Origin: Chelatococcus reniformis
Lineage (GTDB): Bacteria > Pseudomonadota > Alphaproteobacteria > Rhizobiales > Beijerinckiaceae
Assembly: GCF_014640075.1 (NCBI RefSeq)
Contig: NZ_BMGG01000001.1
Coordinates: 1-64,000 of the forward strand
Direction of reading: 5' to 3'
DNA length: 64,000 nt
Shown: positions 27,947 to 37,473 of the stretch, in pieces
Layout: every line of letters begins with the position of its first letter
Position numbering within the stretch: position 1 is the first letter of the stretch
Made by a program: the position numbers and the translations under genes
Notes under the pieces: model-generated
Told to the model about the DNA's origin: nothing
The model's database searches: none
The model's input: the letters and a program-made list of their open reading frames with translations, nothing else

Positions 27947-28573
27947 TCAGCCGAGCGGGAAGCCGACCGCCTTTTCGAGCTCGGCGATCGCCACCGCCGG
28001 GTCGACGACCTTGATCGTGGTCATGCCCATCTCCCGCGCCGGCTTCAGGTTGACGCCGAGATCGTCGATGTAGACGCACCTGGCCGGATCGACCCCAAGC
28101 GCCTCGACCATCATGGCGTAGATGCGCGGATCAGGCTTGCGCAGGCCGATCTTGGCACTCTCGATGACGTGCCCGAACAGGGCCATGACCTCGGCCTTGT
28201 AGATCGACTTGGGATTGTCCGAAGCGCTAGCCACGAGGTTGTTGGTGATGCAGCCGGTCTTCAGACGCTCGGAGATGCGGCGCAGCGCCTCCACCATCGC
28301 CGGCCGCAGGTCGCCGCTGAGCAACGGGATGATGTCATTGCCGCGCACCTCATGACCGAGGGCCTTGCTCTCCTCGGCGAAGAGCCGGTCGAAGGTGTCG
28401 CCGTCGACTTCGTTGCGCTCCACCTTGGCCCAGGCGTTGTCCAGATGGTTGGTGGCGTTCACGGTGCGCAGGAAATCCCGAGGCAGCCCCCGCTCGCGCT
28501 CGAAGAGCGCGAATGCATCGAACGGGGACGAGGTGAGCACGCCGCCGAAATCCCAGATAACCGCCTCGATCAA
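27947..28573 (-). CDS. HAD family hydrolase
   Basis: Protein of 208 aa in the HAD superfamily subfamily IA, a cytosolic phosphatase or epoxide-hydrolase/phosphatase-like enzyme. Motif I is VIWDFGGVLTSSP, in which the nucleophile aspartate is followed by FGGV in place of the commoner xDGT. Motif II is TNN, motif III lysine is in KIGLRKPDPRIY and motif IV is YIDDLGVNLKPA. The start is the TTG at 28573, with GGAGG seven bases upstream; no suitable ATG exists nearby. Substrate unknown. Confidence 0.88.
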   Translation of the reverse strand: MIEAVIWDFGGVLTSSPFDAFALFERERGLPRDFLRTVNATNHLDNAWAKVERNEVDGDTFDRLFAEESKALGHEVRGNDIIPLLSGDLRPAMVEALRRISERLKTGCITNNLVASASDNPKSIYKAEVMALFGHVIESAKIGLRKPDPRIYAMMVEALGVDPARCVYIDDLGVNLKPAREMGMTTIKVVDPAVAIAELEKAVGFPLG

Positions 28574-28735
28574 GGTTGTTCCTCCAGCTCTGTTTCGGTG
28601 CCTGTCATAGAGGCTCGGGCGGCGCGGGGGGAGTCCCGTTGCGGCAGGCCGGCACCACGCCCCATGCAGCCGCGTCAACGCGGTCGGTCGTGTGGTGGGG
28701 AACCCGGGTCGATGCATCAGGCGGCGGCCCGGGCC

Positions 28736-28851
28736 TTAGAGCATTTCCCGATCAGATGGAGACATCTGATCGGTCAGAAATGCTCCAAGTCGTTGAACTT
28801 GGTGCGCTTCTCCTTGGTCGGGTGGGTCCACCCGACCAAGAAGCGCTCTGG
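28736..28851 (+). repeat. Intergenic mosaic repeat, type A, lying inside the 3' end of an araC-type gene
   Basis: TTAGAGCATTTCCCGATCAG at the left; two strong hairpins are visible, CCGATCAGATG/CATCTGATCGG and TTGGTCGGGTGG/CCACCCGACCAA. It codes for the last 35 or so residues of the minus-strand AraC protein, and the TTA at its left edge is that gene's stop codon. Confidence 0.85.
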
Positions 28852-29713
28852 CCGCCTCGACGTCCCGCCCGGGCGGCAAACCGAACAGGCGCCCATACTC
28901 GCGCGTGAACTGGGGCACGCTCTCGTAGCCCACCGCGAACGCCGCACGGCTCGGGGACGTGCCCTCCGATACCATCAGCCGCCGCGCTTCGATCAGGCGC
29001 AGCTGCTTTTGGAACTGCAGCGGCGAGAGCGACGTCGCCGCCCGAAAATGGTGGTGGAACGACGACGGGCTCATCCCGGCTGCCTCCGCCAGGCGCGCAA
29101 CCGGCAAGGGCCGGGCAAACTCGGCGCGCAGCACGGCGACGGCCCGCGCCACGCGCTGGACATGGCCGTCCGGCCAGCCGAGACGGCGGATGGCGGGGCC
29201 GTGCCGGCCGACCAGCAGCCAGTAGTGGACTTCACGTAGGAGTTGCGCCCGAAGGATCGGCAGCGACGCCGGGCGATCGAGCAGGCGCATCAGCCGCAGC
29301 GCCGCGTCGGCGACCTCTGCGTCGGTGGGCTCGGCCCGAACAGGCACGTCGTCGATGACGCGCTCAGCCCGCATCTCCACCGTCAGCTCGGCAATGATGG
29401 CGAGATCGAGCTCGAGAACCAGCGAATAGTAAGGCGCCGCGATGCTCGCGCGGATGATCTGGCTCGCCGTCGGCACGTCGGCGGTGATCAGCAGCGAATC
29501 ACCCGCGGAGAAGGCCAGTGCCCGTACCCCCATGCTGACGTGCTTGCTGCCCTGCACCACCAGAGCCACGAGCGGTCGCGAGATCGCGTAGACGAGATCG
29601 CTGGGCATCGTGGCACGCACGGTGGTGAGGCCCGGGATCGGGGTTCGGGCGATGCCGGCGCTGTCGGCATGGGCTTCGGCGTGGCGGCGCACGGCATCGA
29701 GAAGGGCGGTCAT
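28736..29713 (-). CDS. AraC family transcriptional regulator (AraC_N type), tail encoded by a repeat
   Basis: Protein of 325 aa. N-terminal AraC_N domain (RPLVALVVQGSKHVSMG, SLLITADVPTASQI, PYYSLVLELD), then two HTH units (LPVARLAEAAGMSPSSFHHH and SPSRAAFAVGYESVPQFTRE). The natural end of the family is about LFGLPPGRDVEAAR; the following roughly 35 residues come from a type A mosaic repeat that supplies the stop codon. It is divergent from the SDR gene at 29921, with 207 bases between, and is the likely regulator of that gene, as is common for this subfamily. Confidence 0.88.
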   Translation of the reverse strand: MTALLDAVRRHAEAHADSAGIARTPIPGLTTVRATMPSDLVYAISRPLVALVVQGSKHVSMGVRALAFSAGDSLLITADVPTASQIIRASIAAPYYSLVLELDLAIIAELTVEMRAERVIDDVPVRAEPTDAEVADAALRLMRLLDRPASLPILRAQLLREVHYWLLVGRHGPAIRRLGWPDGHVQRVARAVAVLRAEFARPLPVARLAEAAGMSPSSFHHHFRAATSLSPLQFQKQLRLIEARRLMVSEGTSPSRAAFAVGYESVPQFTREYGRLFGLPPGRDVEAARALLGRVDPPDQGEAHQVQRLGAFLTDQMSPSDREML

Positions 29714-29920
29714 CGCGCGAGCCTACATCCTCACTGCCACCGGTGCACACGCCTTGGAGGATCAGGCAAGCAATGTGGCGGATCCGGCAACACGCCGCAG
29801 GCTCGCGGCACGATATCCAGCCGGTCACGCCAGAGCGGCGGACGCTCCGATGGAAGCGGAGCTGCCGCTCCAGCTTTGTCCTTGCATCGGACGGCTCCGG
29901 TGCCCTCGAGGAGCACGACC

Positions 29921-30676
29921 ATGACCACGATCAGCCTCGTCACCGGTGCCAGCCGCGGCCTCGGCCGCAGCACCGCTCTCGCCATCGCCCGCCACGGCGG
30001 CGACGTCGCCCTCACCTATCAGAGCCGAGCCGAAGCCGCGCAAGCCGTCGTCGCCGAGATCGAAGCCATGGGGCGTAAGGCGGTCGCGCTCCATCTCGAC
30101 ACCGGCGACATCGCCGCCTTCGGGTCGTTCGCCGATCATCTGCGGACAGCGCTGCGCGAGACCTGGGCGCGGGAGTCGTTCGACCACCTCGTCAACAACG
30201 CCGGCCACGGCGACTATGCGCTGATCGGCCAGACCAGCGAGGCGCAGTTCGACGGACTGGTCAACGTCCACTTCAAGGGCGTCTATTTCCTCACCCAGAC
30301 GCTGCTGCCGCTGATCGCCGACGGCGGGCGGATCGTCAATCTGTCGTCCGGCCTCACCCGTCTGGCCTATCCCGGCTACGCCGCCTATGCGGCGGTGAAG
30401 GGGGCCGTCGAGGTGCTGACGCGCTACATGGCCAAGGAGCTGGGCGGGCGCGGCATCGCCGTCAACACGGTGGCGCCGGGGGCGATCGAGACAGATTTCG
30501 GCGGCGGCGCCGTGCGCGACAATCCGGAGATCAACAAGATCTTCGCCCAGATGACGGCGCTCGGTCGCGCGGGGCTGCCGGACGACATTGGGCCGATGAT
30601 CGCCAGCCTCCTTGCCGAGGACAACCGCTGGGTCAACGCCCAGCGCATCGAGGTCTCCGGCGGCCAGGGCATCTGA
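29921..30676 (+). CDS. Short-chain dehydrogenase/reductase (SDR)
   Basis: Protein of 251 aa, classical SDR. NAD(P) site LVTGASRGLGRSTA at residues 7-20, NNAG motif in LVNNAGHGDY, catalytic serine in NLSSGLTRL, and YAAYAAVKGAVE with the Tyr-x-x-x-Lys pair. VAPGAIETDF follows. The ATG has GAGGAG upstream. It is divergent from an AraC-type regulator gene. The oxidised or reduced substrate is unknown. Confidence 0.9.
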   Translation: MTTISLVTGASRGLGRSTALAIARHGGDVALTYQSRAEAAQAVVAEIEAMGRKAVALHLDTGDIAAFGSFADHLRTALRETWARESFDHLVNNAGHGDYALIGQTSEAQFDGLVNVHFKGVYFLTQTLLPLIADGGRIVNLSSGLTRLAYPGYAAYAAVKGAVEVLTRYMAKELGGRGIAVNTVAPGAIETDFGGGAVRDNPEINKIFAQMTALGRAGLPDDIGPMIASLLAEDNRWVNAQRIEVSGGQGI

Positions 30677-30739
30677 GCGAGGCGGTCCGCATAGGCCTCG
30701 ATGCGCGCTCGCCCCCCGAACGCGGTCGGGCTTTGTTCC

Positions 30740-32275
30740 TCATGCCGCCGCGGCCACCCGGTCGATGGCGGTTCGGTAGCCCAAGGCCTCGGCGACGTGG
30801 ATACGGCGCACCGCGTCGGCCTCGTCGAGGTCGGCCAAGGTGCGGGCCACCTTGAGGACCCGATGGAAGCCCCGGGCGGACAGCCGCATGGCCTCGGCCG
30901 CATCGCGCAGCAGGGCGAGGCCCGACGCCTCGGGCCGCGCCACGTCCTCCAGCACCGGCGCCGGGCAGGTGGCGTTGATGATGCCGCCGAGGCCCAGGGC
31001 TGTGTAGCGGTCCGCCTGGCGTGCGCGGGCGGCGGCGACACGGGCCGCCACGTCCGCCGATCCCTCCGCGGGCGACGGCAGGATGAGGTCGACGGCGGTC
31101 ACGGCGGCGACCTCGATGATCAGATCGATGCGGTCGAGCAGCGGGCCGGAGAGGCGCGCCTGGTAGCCCGCCATGCAGCGCTCGTTGGGCGCCCGCCGGC
31201 AGGCATAGCCCGGCTCTGTGGCGCGGCCGCAGCGGCAGGGGTTCATGGCGGCGATGAGCTGAAAGCGGGCCGGGTAGACGACGCGGTGGTTGGCCCGCGA
31301 GATCATCACCTCTCCCGCCTCGAGCGGCTGGCGCAGGCTGTCGAGGGCCTGGGGCGTGAATTCCGGCAGCTCGTCCAGAAACAGGACGCCGTTGTGGGCG
31401 AGGGAGACCTCGCCCGGCTTGACGTGCAGGCCGCCGCCGACCAAGGCGGCCATCGAGGCGGAGTGGTGCGGCGCCCGGAACGGCCGCCGGTCGGTGAGTG
31501 CCCCCTCCTCCAGCAGCCCGGCGACCGAGTGCACCATGGAGATGTCGAGCAACTCGCGCGGCGTCAGCGGCGGCAGGATCGACGGCAGGCGTTGCGCCAG
31601 CATCGATTTGCCGGCGCCCGGCGGGCCGTTCATCAGCAGGTTGTGGCCGCCCGCGGCGGCGATCTCCAGCACCCGCTTGGCGCTCTCCTGGCCCTTGATG
31701 TCCCTGAGGTCCGGCAGCGGCCCGGCGGCCTGGGCGATGGCCGGCTGCGGTCGCGCCAGCACCTGGGTGCCCTTGAAATGGTTGGCGAGCTGGATGAGCG
31801 AGCGCGGCGCCACGATGTCGACCTCGCCGCCCGCCCAGGCGGCCTCCGGGCCGCAGGCCGCCGGGCAGATGAGGCCGTGGCCGCGCGCCGCCGCCGCGAT
31901 GGCCGCCGGCAGCACGCCGGCCACCGGCGAGATCGAGCCGTCGAGAGCGAGTTCCCCCAGCACGGTGAAGCCGTCGAGCGCGTCTCCCGGAATGGCGCCG
32001 ATCGCCGCCATGACGCCGAGCGCGATCGGGAGGTCGTAGTGCGAGCCCTCCTTGGGCAGGTCGGCAGGCGCGAGATTGACGGTGATGCGCTTGCCGGGCA
32101 GCGCCAGCCCCGAGGCGATCAGCGCCGCCCGCACCCGCTCCCGCGATTCGGCGATCGCCTTGTCGGCCAGCCCGACGATGGTGAAGGCCACGGCGCCGCT
32201 GGTAATCTGCACCTGCACGTCGACGGCGCGCGCCTCGATACCCGCGAACGCCACCGTCGACACCCGCGTGACCAT
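30740..32275 (-). CDS. comM: YifB/ComM family Mg-chelatase-like AAA+ ATPase
   Basis: Protein of 511 aa, full length for ComM, which drives branch migration during integration of taken-up DNA. N-terminal Lon-protease-like fold (TIVGLADKAIAESRERVRAA), then the AAA+ core with Walker A GPPGAGKSML near residue 215 and Walker B GVLFLDELPEF, and the four-cysteine zinc region NPCRCGR and CRRAPNERC. C-terminal helical domain with LSARGFHRVLKVARTLADL. The ATG at 32275 matches the conserved start; a few extra codons upstream are possible. It converges with the SDR gene. Confidence 0.92.
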   Translation of the reverse strand: MVTRVSTVAFAGIEARAVDVQVQITSGAVAFTIVGLADKAIAESRERVRAALIASGLALPGKRITVNLAPADLPKEGSHYDLPIALGVMAAIGAIPGDALDGFTVLGELALDGSISPVAGVLPAAIAAAARGHGLICPAACGPEAAWAGGEVDIVAPRSLIQLANHFKGTQVLARPQPAIAQAAGPLPDLRDIKGQESAKRVLEIAAAGGHNLLMNGPPGAGKSMLAQRLPSILPPLTPRELLDISMVHSVAGLLEEGALTDRRPFRAPHHSASMAALVGGGLHVKPGEVSLAHNGVLFLDELPEFTPQALDSLRQPLEAGEVMISRANHRVVYPARFQLIAAMNPCRCGRATEPGYACRRAPNERCMAGYQARLSGPLLDRIDLIIEVAAVTAVDLILPSPAEGSADVAARVAAARARQADRYTALGLGGIINATCPAPVLEDVARPEASGLALLRDAAEAMRLSARGFHRVLKVARTLADLDEADAVRRIHVAEALGYRTAIDRVAAAA

Positions 32276-32382
32276 CCGTTCGCCCCACCCTCGCCGTCGC
32301 CGCAACCTATGCTAGCGGAGATCGGGGCGAATGCAAGAACAAGACGGGAACATGATCATCGCCCCTCGGCCGAACCGGCCGA

Positions 32383-33393
32383 TCACAACCGGACGCCGGC
32401 CATGACCGTGCGCCACGGCTCGCGGTGGCCGTGCATGGTGTCGGGATCGGTGCCGCGCAGGCGCGCCAGCTCCGCGGTCAACCGCTGCAGCGGCACGATG
32501 CCCGTCACCGGGCGCAGCAGCGGGTGCGGTGACACGAAGGGGAGCTCCGCGTCAGGGCGTTCGCTGACCGCCAGCGTGCGCAGGCCAAGCTCGCCGAGAG
32601 CAGTGCACAGCAGCTCGGTGCGCCCGCCGTCCGGCTGCCCCGGCTCGATCAGCGCGGCTGCCATGCGCGGATGGTAGCTCGCCGGCGTGCCGTGCAGCGC
32701 GAACTCCGGCGACATCGCCTCGGTCCACTGCCAGGCCCCCTCCTTGATCTTCAGTGCCGCCTCCTGCGCCGTCGGCAAGTCGATGCCGAAACCGACGATC
32801 AGCAGTGTCTCGGCCTCGGTCAGCGCGGCTGCCGCCGCCACCGGGTCGCCGAGGCCCGCCGTCTGCTGCACGGCGTCGGGCAATGCGTCGAGCCCGGCCG
32901 CGAAGGCGCCTTCGACAGAGGTTTCGAATGGCTCTGCCAGGCGCGCCAGAACGGCGAGCGAGCTCAAGTAGGAGACGGTGAAGGTTCCCGCGGTCTCGTT
33001 GGCGCAGGTTCGCAGCGTGTGGTCCGCCCCCTGCTCCGGCGCGGTCGCCCCGACGATGGCGATGGTCGCAGCGCCCGCGGCCCGGGCCCGGGCCAGGGCG
33101 GCGGTGGGGAAGATCTTGGTGCCCCGATGGCTGATCACCACCACCTGGTCCTCGGACCGCAGCGGCGCCCAGGTCCCCACGTCGTGCGCGTCCAGGGCCT
33201 GGGGCCGCACGGCGCCGCCGCTCAACACCGCGATCCAGCCGGCGGCGACCCGCGCCGCATGCAGCGACGTGCCGATGCCGGTGAAGATGATCGGCCGGCC
33301 GCGATCGAGCGCAGGCACGGGCTTGGCCAGGATCGTCCGCAGCTCCGCGGGGGCAGAGGCGATCTGCCGGTCCAGATTGAAGCCGGAGCTCAC
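32383..33393 (-). CDS. SIS-domain protein resembling the isomerase half of GlmS
   Basis: Protein of 336 aa with two sugar-isomerase (SIS) domains and no glutaminase domain. SIS 1 has FTGIGTSLHAARVAAGW, but the GlmS phosphate-sugar motif SQSGET is changed to SHRGTK. SIS 2 has QEAALKIKEGAWQWTEAMS, then EFALHG, very like the GlmS isomerase site. The GTG at 33393 has GGGAGG upstream and overlaps the hyuB3 stop by 4 bases (GTGA), a strong sign of co-translation with hyuA3-hyuB3. It may bind an amino-sugar phosphate or act as a deglycase; the role next to a lactam or hydantoin hydrolase is unexplained. Confidence 0.82.
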   Translation of the reverse strand: MSSGFNLDRQIASAPAELRTILAKPVPALDRGRPIIFTGIGTSLHAARVAAGWIAVLSGGAVRPQALDAHDVGTWAPLRSEDQVVVISHRGTKIFPTAALARARAAGAATIAIVGATAPEQGADHTLRTCANETAGTFTVSYLSSLAVLARLAEPFETSVEGAFAAGLDALPDAVQQTAGLGDPVAAAAALTEAETLLIVGFGIDLPTAQEAALKIKEGAWQWTEAMSPEFALHGTPASYHPRMAAALIEPGQPDGGRTELLCTALGELGLRTLAVSERPDAELPFVSPHPLLRPVTGIVPLQRLTAELARLRGTDPDTMHGHREPWRTVMAGVRL

Positions 33394-35399
33394 GCTGCAC
33401 CTCCCTCGGTCGCCAGCCACGCCGGCACGGCCCGGCGTTGTAGCATCTCGCGGTATTGCGCCGTCGTCTGAGGCAGCAGTTGGCCGGTGCCCCAGTCGAG
33501 AATGACGCCGAACTGGCGCACCAGGTCGAGCACGTCGAGTTCGCCGCTACGGAAGCGGCCGGCCACCCCCTCGGGGTCTTCGCTCAACCAGCCGATGCGC
33601 TCGGCGCGAATGCGCCGGCGCTCCGACCTGGTTGCTTCCATGTCGACCTCGAAGAGATCAAGCTCGCGATCGATCTCCCTCACGATGACCCCATAGTCCC
33701 GCCGGGCGCGCCCGACGCTGACGTATTCGTCGATCACGTCCTCCAGCACCGCCGCGGGATCACGCTCCAGCGGATCGCCGAGGCCGCCGCCACCGGCCGA
33801 GGGCCGCGTGAAGCGGTCGCCCTCGCCGACCGGGACGTTGGAGAAGATGGCGCCCATGTAGCGCGGCTCGCCGCCCGCCCGGGTCAGCCAGACGCCGTGC
33901 GGAATCGACGGCAGGCCGCCCTGGATCCCCCAGGTAATGGAGCGGGCGCGGTCGCAGCAATAGGACATGACGGTGCCGCGCATGGCGGTGAGCACGCCGC
34001 CCTTTCGCACGCCGCAGCCGCCGCGAAAACGCCCAGGGCCGCCGGAATCGGTGGCGATCTGGTGCTCGGTGGTGACCACTGGGCACAGACGCTCCTGACC
34101 TTCCAGCGGCTGCACCGCCTCGCCGACGCCGAACACCGCCGAGGTGGCGCTAGACCCGTCCTTGCCGTTGCGGCCGCCCCAGCCGCCGACCATCCAGTCG
34201 TACCACATGAACACGTCGCCATCGGGCGTGCGCCGATCACGCCCGCCGACCAGCAGGTATTCGATGTCGACGCAGCAGGCCATCGCGCGCTGCGGCTGCA
34301 CGTGCGACCACAGTTCGAACACGGCGTTCACGACCTTGCCGTAGGAACCCGAGCAGAAGCCGGTCACCGCCGTCGGCCATTGTGCGTTGACGACCGTCCC
34401 CGGCGGCCCGAGCTCCACATCGAGCACGCGGTAGAAGCCGGAGTTGAGCGGCAGATCGGGGAAGAACATCTTGGTGCCCGTGACGAGCCCCGAGAACGAC
34501 GAGCCGAACGTGCCATTGAGGAAGGTGGCCACCGCCTCGGCCGAGCCCGAGAGGTCGTAGCGGATGCGGTCTCCGGCAATGGTCATCCGCACCTTCACCG
34601 GCACCAGGCCCTCGCCATTGGCCGGATCGTAGTCGAGGAAGTCGATCGTCTCCCAGGTGCCGTCGGGCATTTCGGCGACGCGCTGGCGGGTCAGCCTCTC
34701 CACGTAGTCCTGCACCTCCTGCATGGCGGTGACCACGGTCTCTCGGCCGTATTTGGCGACGAGGCGCAGGAGCTCGATCTCGGCGATGCGCGTCGCCTCG
34801 AGCTGGGCGTGCAGGTCGCCCTCGGCCGCCTCGGGGGCGCGGGTGTTGGAGACGATCATCCGCACCACGTCGCCGCAATAGCGGCCGCGGTGGACGATGC
34901 GGATGGGCGGCAGGCGCAGGCCCTCGCCGAAATGCTCCTTGGCGTTGACGTCGAAGGAGCCGGGCACGCTGCCGCCGATGTCGGCCCAATGGCCGTTCGA
35001 CTGGGAGTAGCCGATGATCTCGCTGCCGGCGAAGATCGGGCGCACGATGCGCACGTCGCAGAAGTGCGTGCCGCCCAGGTAGGGGTCGTTCACCGCGAAG
35101 ACGTCGCCGGGGCCGATGTCGTCGCCGAAGGCCTCTATGACGGCCTTGGCGGTGAAATGCAGCGTGCCGACGTGCACGGCGATGTCGGCGCTGCCCTGCA
35201 TCACGGTGTTGCCCTCGTGGTCGCACAGCGCCGACGAGAAGTCGCGGGCGTACATCACGAACGAATGGCAGGTGCGCAGGATCTGCTCCGCCATCTGGTC
35301 GACGATCGTCGAGAAGGAGTTCTTGAGCACCTCGAGGGTGACCGGATCGAGCGAATAGGCGCGGCCCGGGCCGCCGCTGGCAGGCGATTGCGTATCCAT
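33390..35399 (-). CDS. HyuB-type subunit, hydantoinase B/oxoprolinase family (set 3)
   Basis: Protein of 669 aa. DPVTLEVLKNSFSTIVDQM at the start, AVNDPYLGGTHFCDVR near residue 103, QSNGHWADIGGSVPGSFDV, FPDLPLNSGFYRVL and FTRPSAGGGGLGDP. Near-parallel to HyuB of set 2 through the whole length, including the C-terminal LDWGTGQLLPQTTAQYREML. Its ATG overlaps the hyuA3 stop (ATGA) and its own stop overlaps the SIS gene start, so the three genes form a tightly coupled unit. Substrate unknown. Confidence 0.92.
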   Translation of the reverse strand: MDTQSPASGGPGRAYSLDPVTLEVLKNSFSTIVDQMAEQILRTCHSFVMYARDFSSALCDHEGNTVMQGSADIAVHVGTLHFTAKAVIEAFGDDIGPGDVFAVNDPYLGGTHFCDVRIVRPIFAGSEIIGYSQSNGHWADIGGSVPGSFDVNAKEHFGEGLRLPPIRIVHRGRYCGDVVRMIVSNTRAPEAAEGDLHAQLEATRIAEIELLRLVAKYGRETVVTAMQEVQDYVERLTRQRVAEMPDGTWETIDFLDYDPANGEGLVPVKVRMTIAGDRIRYDLSGSAEAVATFLNGTFGSSFSGLVTGTKMFFPDLPLNSGFYRVLDVELGPPGTVVNAQWPTAVTGFCSGSYGKVVNAVFELWSHVQPQRAMACCVDIEYLLVGGRDRRTPDGDVFMWYDWMVGGWGGRNGKDGSSATSAVFGVGEAVQPLEGQERLCPVVTTEHQIATDSGGPGRFRGGCGVRKGGVLTAMRGTVMSYCCDRARSITWGIQGGLPSIPHGVWLTRAGGEPRYMGAIFSNVPVGEGDRFTRPSAGGGGLGDPLERDPAAVLEDVIDEYVSVGRARRDYGVIVREIDRELDLFEVDMEATRSERRRIRAERIGWLSEDPEGVAGRFRSGELDVLDLVRQFGVILDWGTGQLLPQTTAQYREMLQRRAVPAWLATEGGAA

Positions 35400-37429
35400 C
35401 AGACTGTGATCCTGAGGTTCAGCCACGCGTCGACTTCGGCAGTGGCGCCCGGCGGAATGGGAGTGGTCGAGTCCAGTTGTTCGATGATCGCCGGTCCGGC
35501 GATCACCATGCCGGCGGCGAGGCTCGCGCGGTCGAAGACGGGGGTTGCGATCGCAGCCGAACCGTCCTGGAACCACACCGGCCGGGTGCCGGTGGGGGCC
35601 GGACTTGCCGTGACGGGTGCGTGCTCGGGCAGGTCGGGCTTTGGTACCGTGCCGATGGCCGTGACGTTCAGCCGGTAGACCTCGACCTTGGCGCCGTCGC
35701 GGCGGAAGTTGTGCTCACGGGCGTGGGCGGCGTGGAACTGCTCGACGATGCCGCCGAGATCGCTCAGCCGCCCGGAGGTGGCGATGGACATCGAGCGCCA
35801 CTGCCCGACGTAGCGCATGTCGATGTGGCGCAGCAGCTGCATGTCCTGCGGCGCGACGCCCTCGGCCGCGAGGCGCCGATGGCCCTCCTCCTCCAGCTTT
35901 TCGAACTCGGCCGCCACGTCGGCCGGGTCGACGGCGTCCGCCCGCCCCAGGAACATGGTGGAAAGGTCGTGCTGGATGTCGACCAGCAGGCAGCCGAGCG
36001 CCGAGGTGATGCCGGGGTGCGGGGGCACCAGCACGGTCGGGATCGACAATTCGCGCGCCAGGTCGACCCCGTGGAGGGGGCCGGCGCCGCCGAACACCAC
36101 CAGCACGAACTCACGGGGATCGTAGCCGCGCCGGATCGAGATCAGCCTCACCGCATCCGCCATGTTGGCGTTTGCCACGCGCAGGATGGCGTTGGCGGCC
36201 GCCGGCACGGTCAGGCCCAGAGGGGTGGCCACGTGTCCGCCGATCGCCCTGTCGGCGGCGTCCCGGTCGAGCGTCATGGCACCGGAGATCAACTCGCCTC
36301 CGAGCCGCCCGAGCACCAGATTGGCATCGGTATTGGTCGGCGCCGTGCCGCCGCGGCCGTAGGCGGCCGGACCGGGATTGGCCCCGGCCGACTGCGGTCC
36401 GTTGCGCAAGCCGCCGGCCTCGTCGAGCCACGCCAGGGAGCCGCCGCCGGCGCCGATGGTGAGCACCTCGATGCTGGGCAGGCAGATCGGGTAGCCATAT
36501 TCCACGAACCACTCCTTGGTGGTCCGCAGGACGCCGTCGGCGACCAGCGAGATGTCCGTGCTGGTGCCGCCCATGTCCAGGCCGATGGCGTTGGAGAAGC
36601 CGGCCAGTCCCGCGATGTGGCGGCTGGCGATGGCGCCGGCCGCGATGCCCGAGGCGGCGAGACGTACGGCCATCTTCTCCACCGTCTTGGGCGTCATCAC
36701 GCCGCCGCCGGAATGGAGGATCAGCAGGTCGCCGTCGTAGCCGCTCGATTTGAGGCGATCGCCCAGGCGGTTGACGTAGCCGCTGACCAGCGGCGCCAGG
36801 ACGGCATTGGCCGCGGCGGTGGAGAAGCGCTCGTGCTCGAAGATCTCCGGCAGCACCTCGCTGGAGCAGGACACGCGGGCACCGGGCAGTTCCGCCGCCA
36901 GGATGTCGCGCATGCGGCGCTCATTGGCCGGATTGGCATGCGCGTTGATGAAACAGACCGCAATGGTCTCGATGCCTTTGCGCCGCAGCACGCCGGCAAC
37001 GCGGCGGGCTTCGTCCTCGTCCAGCGCGGTTAGAACCGCGCCATCGTAGTCGACGCGCTCGGTGACCTCGATGCGGTCGCGGCGGCGGATGTAGGGGGGA
37101 GCCACATCCTTGTAGGCATCCCAAAGGTCTTCCTTGGTACCGCGGCGGATCTCGATGATGTCCCGGAATCCGCGGGTTGTGACCATCGCCGCCCGCGGCA
37201 GGCGCCGGGTGATCAGCGCATTGGTCGCGACCGTGGTGCCGTGGGAGAAGAGGGCGACGTCGTGCAGATCGACGCCCGCCTTTTCGACCCCTTGCAGAAC
37301 CGCCTCGATCGGGTCCGCGCTCGACGGCAGCTTTTCGACGCTGATCGTCCCGGATCGGTCGTCGAAGATGCAGATGTCGGTGAAGGTGCCGCCGACGTCC
37401 ACGGCTACCCGGATGCTCGCCACGGTCAT
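35399..37429 (-). CDS. HyuA-type ATPase subunit, hydantoinase A/oxoprolinase family (set 3)
   Basis: Protein of 676 aa from the ATG at 37429. Loop 1 VDVGGTFTDICIFDD is at residues 8-22 and loop 2 DMGGTSTDISLV near 285, then TIGAGGGSLAWLDEAG and GPAAYGRGG (alanine where most have GPACYG). VFGGAGPLHG near 445. Close to set 2 HyuA. It is first in the hyuA3-hyuB3-SIS unit and divergent from the MocR-type regulator gene. The 178-bp gap holds paired direct and inverted repeats that may be regulator sites. Confidence 0.92.
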   Translation of the reverse strand: MTVASIRVAVDVGGTFTDICIFDDRSGTISVEKLPSSADPIEAVLQGVEKAGVDLHDVALFSHGTTVATNALITRRLPRAAMVTTRGFRDIIEIRRGTKEDLWDAYKDVAPPYIRRRDRIEVTERVDYDGAVLTALDEDEARRVAGVLRRKGIETIAVCFINAHANPANERRMRDILAAELPGARVSCSSEVLPEIFEHERFSTAAANAVLAPLVSGYVNRLGDRLKSSGYDGDLLILHSGGGVMTPKTVEKMAVRLAASGIAAGAIASRHIAGLAGFSNAIGLDMGGTSTDISLVADGVLRTTKEWFVEYGYPICLPSIEVLTIGAGGGSLAWLDEAGGLRNGPQSAGANPGPAAYGRGGTAPTNTDANLVLGRLGGELISGAMTLDRDAADRAIGGHVATPLGLTVPAAANAILRVANANMADAVRLISIRRGYDPREFVLVVFGGAGPLHGVDLARELSIPTVLVPPHPGITSALGCLLVDIQHDLSTMFLGRADAVDPADVAAEFEKLEEEGHRRLAAEGVAPQDMQLLRHIDMRYVGQWRSMSIATSGRLSDLGGIVEQFHAAHAREHNFRRDGAKVEVYRLNVTAIGTVPKPDLPEHAPVTASPAPTGTRPVWFQDGSAAIATPVFDRASLAAGMVIAGPAIIEQLDSTTPIPPGATAEVDAWLNLRITV

Positions 37430-37473
37430 TGTGCCTCGCGTCGTGAATTGGACGGGGCCAGAAAGGCCAATAG

